45,759 bases of DNA from contig JAGCFX010000062.1 of NCBI GenBank assembly GCA_017649925.1, positions 1 to 45,759 on the forward strand, read 5' to 3'. The DNA is from Paludibacteraceae bacterium (GTDB lineage Bacteria > Bacteroidota > Bacteroidia > Bacteroidales > Paludibacteraceae). Position 1 is the stretch's first letter; each line of letters opens with the position of its first letter. The translations under genes and the position numbers were made by a program. Shown one piece after another: positions 21,040 through 26,892 of the stretch. A model generated the notes under the pieces. That model ran no database searches. It had not been told where the DNA came from and saw only the letters and a program-made list of their open reading frames with translations.

Positions 21040-21477
21040 ATGCAAAGACGTTTTAAAATATATAAATATTTATTGATTGTATGTCTCCTATTCGTAGACA
21101 GCCATATTTATGCATACGATGAGAGTTTACCGTCTGCATCGTGGGGCTATAAGCCGCTATATACCACTTCTCAGAGCAAGCCGAATGTTCGAGGTTATGG
21201 TAGCGTAGTCGGTTCCAAGCTTAGCGGAGATAACTACCCTACCTATCGATTCCGTTCCACTTCGCCATACTCTTCAAAAGTAAATAACACATCGTTTGGT
21301 ATTCCGTTACCACAAGGTCCTTACAAATCAAGTTCGTGGAATTGGGATGAACCTGACGATGATCCAATCGGCGTAGTGCCAGATCCGGCGCCTATAGGCG
21401 AACCGGCTATACTGATTGTACTGGCGGCTATTTATCTCATTTGGCTACAGTCAAAGGGCAGAAGAAAACTGCAATAA
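21040..21477 (+). CDS. Small exported protein with C-terminal membrane anchor (unknown)
   Basis: 145 residues. An N-terminal signal peptide (YLLIVCLLFVDSHIYA, cleavage likely after residue 25) leads to a Ser/Tyr/Pro-rich, low-hydrophobicity middle and an acidic WDEPDDDP stretch. The C terminus has a PIGEP motif (118-122), a hydrophobic helix (about 123-136) and a basic end KGRRKLQ. That motif-helix-basic order resembles LPXTG or PEP-CTERM sorting tails, but I cannot assign it to a known sortase class. It lies 10 nt after the giant gene and is surely co-transcribed. Likely location: inner membrane, or transiently so. Function unknown; a role as a partner of the giant protein is inference. Confidence 0.75.
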   Translation: MQRRFKIYKYLLIVCLLFVDSHIYAYDESLPSASWGYKPLYTTSQSKPNVRGYGSVVGSKLSGDNYPTYRFRSTSPYSSKVNNTSFGIPLPQGPYKSSSWNWDEPDDDPIGVVPDPAPIGEPAILIVLAAIYLIWLQSKGRRKLQ

Positions 21478-21492
21478 CGCACTAACGTGTAG

Positions 21493-21521
21493 AAAATTAC
21501 CAAAACTGCAAAGGTAATTTT
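21493..21521. terminator. Hairpin between convergent genes, probable bidirectional terminator
   Basis: AAAATTACC (21493-21501) and GGTAATTTT (21513-21521) form a perfect 9-bp stem around an 11-nt loop. The AT-rich foot gives a short T run on both strands. It separates the plus-strand giant-gene operon from the minus-strand Plug gene. Confidence 0.6.
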
Positions 21522-21561
21522 GATACGCAAGTATAAAAGAGGATTTTATGGGGTAATCCGG

Positions 21562-22776
21562 CTATAATGCGGATTTTTGAATTTGCACACCGACAAGGCG
21601 ATCGTAACGTGCGCCGAAAGGACGCCAATAAACATAAACGGCGTATTCATTTTCGGCTTGCCAATAACTACCATCTACTCGCTGGGTGGTAGTTTTGTAT
21701 TGTGTACCTTTGCCTGAAAACCAATACTGATAGTCATACCCACCCTGCTTCACCAGCGCCGTGAGCCAATAGACTTTCGCATCCGGGTCGTACTGCATCC
21801 TATTTCGCAGGGTCTGTCCATTACTAAAGATGTCTCCGCCGACGTATATACTGCCGTCCAGCCAAGGCTTATCTACCGGCAACGTCCAATGCACCCAGAC
21901 ATATTCTGCCTCCGTGTCGCTATCCTGCGTGCGCTCGGCATTAACCACAAAGCGACCGTCGGAGTCATACTGGTGGATATACTGCCCGCGCGTCAGTTCG
22001 TCCGCAAAAAGGATTGCATGATAATCGCCCATCTCATAAACCATGCGATCAATACCTGTGCCTGCATAGAAACAGGAAAAAGCATCAAAATGATGGTACT
22101 CGTTACCGCCCTCAAAGATCAGGGCTTTGTTATTCATATAGCGCAGCCGGTTAGGCTCAACAAAGGTAGGTTGCGTGAGCGTGACAGCATTATCCAAGCG
22201 GTTATTCTGCGTCACCACTACCCTCACCTCTTTCGGGTCGCGGATATCCAACGCGGTGGTGTTGACATCGACATCTACCTGCTGAAAACGGCCGCTGAGT
22301 TCAATATCCGTGTTCGCGCGCACTCGTGTCTCTATCTTCACAAGCGGCTCTACAACACAAAAATCCACCTCCGCCACTTTGTTATCAGGATTACCGTCTT
22401 CGTAGATGAAAAGTCGATACTGCCCGCTTTTGGTCAGTTGCATGTCTTCGTTGGGGAACTCGAGCCAATAATGTGTATATTCACGACTGGTATTGAGCGA
22501 ATGCTCAAAGTTCGTAATATCCCGCGTGGTAAAGCCTTGCAGATACTCGCCGCTGAGCAAGTCACTGTTCAGCATCTGAACGCTATAGGTATAGAAATGC
22601 ACATCATGGCTCATCTCGTCAAAACTGATGTGCAGAGGTTTATCCTCGCCGAGCAACAAGACGTCCCGTTCCACGCGCAATGTGCGCACGTGCTCATTAA
22701 AAACACGCGTGTGTGTCTGCGCAAAAAGAGCCGTACAAACACACCAAAGTACTATGAGAGTACCTATTCGCTTCAT
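21562..22776 (-). CDS. Type IX secretion system Plug protein (DUF5103 family)
   Basis: 404 residues with a signal peptide (IGTLIVLWCVCTALFA, cleavage likely after residue 19). The start THTRVFNEHVRTLRV and the later YGxGDYHAI-like and WLTALVKQGGYDYQYWF segments fit the DUF5103 family. In Flavobacterium a member of this family occupies the periplasmic side of the SprA translocon as the Plug, so the expected place is the periplasmic face of the outer membrane (established for the family). The ATG at 22776 follows a promoter at 22785-22816. Its presence implies that the organism has a T9SS, although no other T9SS structural gene lies in this window. Confidence 0.8.
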   Translation of the reverse strand: MKRIGTLIVLWCVCTALFAQTHTRVFNEHVRTLRVERDVLLLGEDKPLHISFDEMSHDVHFYTYSVQMLNSDLLSGEYLQGFTTRDITNFEHSLNTSREYTHYWLEFPNEDMQLTKSGQYRLFIYEDGNPDNKVAEVDFCVVEPLVKIETRVRANTDIELSGRFQQVDVDVNTTALDIRDPKEVRVVVTQNNRLDNAVTLTQPTFVEPNRLRYMNNKALIFEGGNEYHHFDAFSCFYAGTGIDRMVYEMGDYHAILFADELTRGQYIHQYDSDGRFVVNAERTQDSDTEAEYVWVHWTLPVDKPWLDGSIYVGGDIFSNGQTLRNRMQYDPDAKVYWLTALVKQGGYDYQYWFSGKGTQYKTTTQRVDGSYWQAENEYAVYVYWRPFGARYDRLVGVQIQKSAL

Positions 22777-22784
22777 TTACGACT

Positions 22785-22816
22785 GCAAAGGTACAAAAAA
22801 TGTACCAAAGTACAAA
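22785..22816 (-). promoter_or_regulatory. Promoter of the Plug (DUF5103) gene
   Basis: On the minus strand TACCTTTGC (plus 22785-22793) lies 19 nt from TTTG (plus CAAA 22813-22816). The gene's ATG is 8 nt downstream of the -7 box, so the leader is very short. Confidence 0.65.
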
Positions 22817-22831
22817 ATATTTTATAAAAAA

Positions 22832-22864
22832 TTTGCACAATTCAAAAAAAAGCAGTACCTTTGC
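22832..22864 (+). promoter_or_regulatory. tRNA-Thr promoter
   Basis: TTTG at 22832-22835, a 20-nt spacer, and TACCTTTGC at 22856-22864. The tRNA begins about 79 nt further on, so the precursor has a leader of roughly 70 nt. The leader holds a 9-bp stem, ATTTATTGC (22891-22899) with GCAATAAAT (22920-22928). Confidence 0.75.
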
Positions 22865-22942
22865 ACCCGCTTTTGTGAGAAAGCCACGATATTTATTGCC
22901 ACTTAAAACTAAGTTCTTAGCAATAAATTGCTGGCGATCTTC

Positions 22943-23084
<142 letters not shown>

Positions 23085-23097
23085 TTCTTATCTCTCT

Positions 23098-23195
23098 TCG
23101 TTCGAACGATTATTGTGACAAAGTCACAATTTTCGAGTCCGGGAGAATTGCGAAGCAATAATCGTGCCCCTCCAGGGGCTAAGACGTGGCTCAAA
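23098..23195. repeat. Nested inverted repeats with split direct copy of the tRNA 3' end
   Basis: This stretch holds the palindrome TCGTTCGAACGA (23098-23109). ACGATTATTG (23106-23115) is inverted as CAATAATCGT (23156-23165), enclosing the hairpins ATTGTGAC-AAA-GTCACAAT (23112-23130) and ATTGC-GAA-GCAAT (23147-23159). The hairpin GCCCCT-CC-AGGGGC is at 23166-23179. TTCGAGTCCGGGA (T arm) recurs near 23132-23144 and GTGGCTCAA recurs at 23187-23195, in the same orientation as in the tRNA gene. No protein frame here is convincing. Confidence 0.75.
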
Positions 23196-23206
23196 TGATA
23201 GAAAGA

Positions 23207-24010
23207 TTATTCTAAAAAACGTTTGCGCAGAAGTTGAATGTCGTCAGGCGCAAGGAATAGCTGTTCTTGGAGGTAATTCATCATTCCTCCGAACTCACGG
23301 TCGATGAGATCCAGCGTGCGAATAAAATTGGGAGTCGAAACGCCCATAAAAGCCAGGATAACTTCTTTCTCGGGTTCTCCGCCACCTCGGGCATCTATTT
23401 CGGCATTCAGTTTAGCCACCAGCTCACGGTAAGCCGTATTGGACAAATCAAAATCAGCGATAATGGCTTCTCTCTCCACGCCCAGCGCAAAGAGCAGGTA
23501 AGCCGCCCCCCAGCCCGTTCGGTCTTTTCCCTGGAAACAATGCCAGAGAATACCACCGTCTTCAGGTGCCTCAACGATCAAGCGCAGAAACGCTGCATAT
23601 TGAAGTTGCGAGTACTCGCTGCGGATGAGCGACGGGTACATATTCGCCGCCATCTTCTGCACCTCGGGATAGAAAGAATAATTGACGATGTGTTTCTCAA
23701 GGTCCAGAAATGCCTCTTGCGGAATAGGCTGTTCGGTCAAGCGCTCAGCACTAAGGTCAATAGTCGGCAGCAAATGATGCTCCGCTCCTTCAACCGGTTG
23801 GTCCGGCAACGCTTCTGCCTCTCCCAACGACCGGAAATCAAAGATTTTCGCGAGGTTATATTCGGTATGCAAGCGTTTGAGATCTGCCGGCGAGGCATCA
23901 CAAAGATGGGCAGTACGCAGCAAGCGATGCGCACGAACTTTCTTTCCTCCCGCCCCCACCATTCCGCCCAAATCGCGTGCGTTAACTATGTTGTCGAAAA
24001 GAACTTCCAT
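23207..24010 (-). CDS. Tyrosine-protein phosphatase (Y_phosphatase3-type)
   Basis: 267 residues, cytoplasmic, no signal peptide. The N-terminal NARDLGGM motif, FDFRS (Asp58) and the P-loop WHCFQGKDRTG (Cys158, Arg164) identify a protein tyrosine/dual-specificity phosphatase of the IphP/Y_phosphatase3 type, which can act on phosphotyrosine or phosphoinositides. The catalytic residues are intact. It is the last gene of the six-gene signalling operon. Its ATG overlaps the stop of the HD-domain gene by one base (TAATG). Its substrate is unknown; the kinase two genes upstream is an obvious but untested counterpart. Confidence 0.88.
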   Translation of the reverse strand: MEVLFDNIVNARDLGGMVGAGGKKVRAHRLLRTAHLCDASPADLKRLHTEYNLAKIFDFRSLGEAEALPDQPVEGAEHHLLPTIDLSAERLTEQPIPQEAFLDLEKHIVNYSFYPEVQKMAANMYPSLIRSEYSQLQYAAFLRLIVEAPEDGGILWHCFQGKDRTGWGAAYLLFALGVEREAIIADFDLSNTAYRELVAKLNAEIDARGGGEPEKEVILAFMGVSTPNFIRTLDLIDREFGGMMNYLQEQLFLAPDDIQLLRKRFLE

Positions 24011-24585
24011 TATTTGAATACCTCATCAATAAGCCGGACAAACTCCTGATAAGCAAAGGTATCCTTGAGTTCGCTGAGCGATGCCGCCAAGCCGCGATAA
24101 TGCCATTCGTGGGCGGCTTTATCGGAGCAGTGGAAGATTTTCCACAATTCGTCACCTTGCTGCTGATAGTCACGCCAGATAGCCCGCATGTTGCTCAGTT
24201 TATCGCCCATCGCTACTATTTTCGCGTCATGCGAAGCAGCAGCGAGACGATCAATAGCCGCCTGTTTGCGCTCGTGCCAACTGTCTTCCTCCGAGACGCC
24301 TTCCGTAAACCGGTCGCTCTCCGCAAACACGAGATTGGCAATGCGGTCGCCGAATTCTGCCCGCAGTTGTTCAACGGTCACATCGGTATCCTCGATGGTA
24401 TCATGCAGCGCCGCGGCCGCCAGCAGTTCCTGGTCCGGTGTGATGGTAGCTACTATCTCCACCGCCTCCATCGGATGAACAATATACGGAAAACCTTTGC
24501 CACGCCGCTCGGTGTTATGATGCGCTTGCACGGCAAACACTATTGCGCGGTCCAGCAGATCGGTGTCGAGGTATTTGTTTGCCAT
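24010..24585 (-). CDS. HD-domain phosphohydrolase, MESH1/SpoT-hydrolase-like
   Basis: 191 residues. The HD-domain ligands are visible in the arrangement of RelA/SpoT hydrolases: YIVHP (His37), ALHDTIEDT (His61-Asp62 with Glu65-Asp66) and GDKLSNMRA (Asp128). There is no synthetase, TGS or ACT domain, so it resembles a stand-alone small alarmone hydrolase, expected to remove the 3' pyrophosphate of (p)ppGpp. The ESDRFTEGVSEEDSWHERK segment places it in an HD subfamily whose substrate I cannot settle; other nucleotides are possible. It starts 4 nt after the kinase gene and overlaps the phosphatase gene, in the same transcript as an alarmone synthetase. Confidence 0.8.
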   Translation of the reverse strand: MANKYLDTDLLDRAIVFAVQAHHNTERRGKGFPYIVHPMEAVEIVATITPDQELLAAAALHDTIEDTDVTVEQLRAEFGDRIANLVFAESDRFTEGVSEEDSWHERKQAAIDRLAAASHDAKIVAMGDKLSNMRAIWRDYQQQGDELWKIFHCSDKAAHEWHYRGLAASLSELKDTFAYQEFVRLIDEVFK

Positions 24586-24589
24586 GCTT

Positions 24590-25465
24590 TTAGTCCTTCA
24601 ATATATTCTCTTTCAATACCGCACGGAACTCCGGCATTGGACGATGCGTACAACTCTCAACGAGCAGAGTCTTTAATCCTGCATAAACACGCACGGTCTT
24701 CTCTATTTCTGCCAGATCTGCTTGCGGTCCACAGCCCTCTATCGGGCAATTCGGCGAATGGAAATACTCATCGGCAAACGCATCCCAGAAGCGTGCAGCT
24801 GTGGCGTTGGACATGTGATACTGCTCCAATGTCCATGATTCATCATTGAGTTTGCAGCACAGATAAACCATGCCTATGTCGAACATCGGATAGCCGTAAC
24901 AGAAATCGCCGAGGTCAATAAAATACGCCGTACGTTTGCCGTCTTTTTCCACAAAAATACCGTTACTGAACTGCAGGTCACCATGGATAGCGGTGTCTGT
25001 CTCGGGCGCTGCAGCAATGAAGGCACGGAGTTTGGCTTTCTCATCGTCTGTAAAGAAGGGATTTTCTTTCAGCCAGTTGTACTGACGGTCCTTGACGTTC
25101 TCAAACTTGGTGGTATCCACATGTATATTGTGCAACTTCAGACAGAGTTGTGCGAACTCACGGGCATATTCCTCGGTGTGCTCGGGATCGTCGCCACAAG
25201 CACGAGAATAGGATTTCTTGCCTTCAATACGGCGGAAACGAATGCCTAAGCGCTCTCCGTCCGTTACCAAGTCTCCGGGCTCGGGACTAGGGATGCCGAG
25301 GTCATAAACTTTCTTTGCCATCTCCAATTCCGTACGTGCGGACTCGAAATTGCGCAAGTACAGCTTCATCATGATCGACGGGTCGGTCTTATGGTTATAA
25401 CTGGCGCCGTTGGCTCCTTCGCCCGTGCGCACGTAATCGTTTAAATTTATTTTTATAGGTTCCAT
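24590..25465 (-). CDS. APH/choline-kinase-like phosphotransferase (TIGR02172-like)
   Basis: From ATG 25465 the protein has 291 residues. An in-frame ATG at 25507 would place the start in a hairpin, whereas 25465 has AGAAAGGAA just upstream, so 25465 is chosen. The fold is that of aminoglycoside/choline kinases: Lys34 in IMMKLYL, the catalytic loop AIHGDLQFSN (161-168) and the metal-binding YFIDLGDF (Asp184). It resembles the TIGR02172 family of putative kinases; the substrate is not known. It lies between the alarmone synthetase and hydrolase genes. A drug-resistance role is not suggested by context. Confidence 0.78.
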   Translation of the reverse strand: MEPIKINLNDYVRTGEGANGASYNHKTDPSIMMKLYLRNFESARTELEMAKKVYDLGIPSPEPGDLVTDGERLGIRFRRIEGKKSYSRACGDDPEHTEEYAREFAQLCLKLHNIHVDTTKFENVKDRQYNWLKENPFFTDDEKAKLRAFIAAAPETDTAIHGDLQFSNGIFVEKDGKRTAYFIDLGDFCYGYPMFDIGMVYLCCKLNDESWTLEQYHMSNATAARFWDAFADEYFHSPNCPIEGCGPQADLAEIEKTVRVYAGLKTLLVESCTHRPMPEFRAVLKENILKD

Positions 25466-25483
25466 AATTATTTCCTTTCTAGG

Positions 25484-25522
25484 CGGAGGCCGCTCTTCCC
25501 GTCTCATCGGGAAGACGCTCCG
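25484..25522 (-). promoter_or_regulatory. Intra-operon hairpin between synthetase and kinase genes
   Basis: CTTCCCG (25495-25501) pairs with CGGGAAG (25508-25514) around a 6-nt loop, and CGGAG (25484-25488) pairs with CTCCG (25518-25522), giving a long stem with small internal loops. There is no T tract in the direction of transcription. It is the only sizeable gap in the operon and could partially terminate, stabilise or process the mRNA. Confidence 0.6.
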
Positions 25523-25534
25523 GGTTCCATATGA

Positions 25535-26590
25535 TTATTTCTTTTTTTGCATAAACGGTAAATTAGATGCCTGCTCAAAGGTCAGTTGTGCGAGTGCGGC
25601 GTTCTGACTGCTCTCGCCGTTGACGACGTTGAAGAAGCGCTCGAGTCCCATCGTTCCACCGCCGATATCGAGGATACAAACGATACAGATATTCTGTATT
25701 CCGACAGACGAAGAAATGATGTCAAGGTCGGTGGTACCCAACTGGTGTCTTGCCAGCCGATAAGCATCGTCTTCGTATTTGACGATCAGTCTCTTCACAT
25801 CGCCTAAGGTGTTGCACTGCAGCGCTTTAAGCACGCGCAAATAACGGATAAGCGGCACATCCTGGATCTCCGCCTGGTTGATGGCAGCGATGCGTTTGTT
25901 GAGCGCATCGAACGGCCGGGCCTGCAGGAACGAACGGAAAGTATCGCCGTCCAGCAGCACATCGTCCAACTTGCCGTTCTGCACCAATTGTTGCACACGG
26001 CGACGGTAGTCGTTGATCTCCGTACGGATGCGGCTGAACTCATCGTCTGCCAACTCGAGCATTCCCGCCAGACGATTCATCTGGCGCAAGTACTCACGCG
26101 GGATCTCGACGCCGGTCTTATAGCCGTTGTCATGGTTAATTGCCGCCCACGCATGTTGCAACGTGGTGCGTAACTGCAGTTCAAAGCGGAAGTTGTACCC
26201 CGGCAGACGGCAGATATAATGCAGCGAGTTATAGCCGAAACTATCCAACTGATGCAATCTGCGCTTATCTACGGAGTTCTCCCAGTCGACATCGAACAGT
26301 TTCTCTGCGATGGCTGCAATACGGTCCACATCGTCGGTGTAGAACGTGATAACACGCGCGCCGAGGACATCCGTTATGTCCTCCAGAGTGGCGTATTTCT
26401 GTCCCTTGAGTGCCAGTTTGCCGGCAAGACTGTCTTCAGTCTTCACGCGCGCCTCGATAGCGGTAACGATAAGGCCGTTACGCGCCAAGGCGGAAGTGAG
26501 TTTGCTCACCACCTCCTCTTTCATGCGCTCAAAGACCGGAAGGTTTTCCCGGTACTCCTCTAAAATGAGTTCGCTGTGCAAATCCATCAT
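25535..26590 (-). CDS. RelA/SpoT-type nucleotidyltransferase (small alarmone synthetase-like)
   Basis: 351 residues. The (p)ppGpp synthetase fold is clear: EARVKTEDSLAGKL (Arg48, Lys50), DITDVLGARVITF (Asp74), SFGYNSLHYI (G loop, Tyr120/His124) and FELQLRTTLQHAWAAINHD (Glu137, Arg141). These carry the residues that bind ATP and GDP/GTP and position the metal. There is no HD hydrolase domain before it and no TGS/ACT region after it. About 190 further residues follow, with a sequence (IGIQNICIV-like, GGGTMGLERFF) I cannot assign. It overlaps the STAS gene by one base (TAATG). It is predicted to make an alarmone, or pyrophosphorylate another acceptor, under control of the upstream partner-switch genes. 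Confidence 0.85.
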   Translation of the reverse strand: MMDLHSELILEEYRENLPVFERMKEEVVSKLTSALARNGLIVTAIEARVKTEDSLAGKLALKGQKYATLEDITDVLGARVITFYTDDVDRIAAIAEKLFDVDWENSVDKRRLHQLDSFGYNSLHYICRLPGYNFRFELQLRTTLQHAWAAINHDNGYKTGVEIPREYLRQMNRLAGMLELADDEFSRIRTEINDYRRRVQQLVQNGKLDDVLLDGDTFRSFLQARPFDALNKRIAAINQAEIQDVPLIRYLRVLKALQCNTLGDVKRLIVKYEDDAYRLARHQLGTTDLDIISSSVGIQNICIVCILDIGGGTMGLERFFNVVNGESSQNAALAQLTFEQASNLPFMQKKK

Positions 26591-26892
26591 TACTCGATCT
26601 CAAACAGACTGATAAAGCCGGTCATTACAAACACCTGACGAATGTCGGCATTGATAGAACGAACCAGCACTTTCGAGCCGTGAGTAGCGGCATCTTTGCG
26701 GATAGAGAGGAAGATGCGCAGACCCGAAGAAGAAATGTACTCCAATTTGCTGCAGTCAAGGATGATCTCCTTGTTCTCCGCCTCCATAAGTGGCTTAACG
26801 GCCTCGGCTGTAGGGATAGCCGCTGCGGTGTCCAGACGTCCTTCAAAGAACGCGATCAGTTGTTTGCCGTTTTCTTGAATGGTTGTTGTCAT
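26590..26892 (-). CDS. STAS-domain protein, anti-sigma factor antagonist (RsbV/SpoIIAA-like)
   Basis: 100 residues, a single STAS domain. LEYISSSGLRIFLSIRK carries the expected phosphorylatable serine (Ser55 by alignment with SpoIIAA). In partner switching, an HATPase kinase phosphorylates this serine and a SpoIIE-type phosphatase removes the phosphate; the unphosphorylated form binds a partner. Its start overlaps the stop of the phosphatase/HATPase gene by 4 nt (ATGA), and its stop overlaps the synthetase start. Bacteroidota lack a sigma-B system of the Bacillus kind, so the final target is open. Confidence 0.9.
   Translation of the reverse strand: MTTTIQENGKQLIAFFEGRLDTAAAIPTAEAVKPLMEAENKEIILDCSKLEYISSSGLRIFLSIRKDAATHGSKVLVRSINADIRQVFVMTGFISLFEIE

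Noticed and set aside
21889-22827. 312-codon plus-strand frame
   Set aside because: Antisense to the DUF5103 Plug gene and crosses its promoter; no recognisable domain.
24590-25465. Aminoglycoside-resistance gene
   Set aside because: The APH fold is present, but the family resembles TIGR02172-type kinases and the gene sits in a signalling operon; resistance is not supported.
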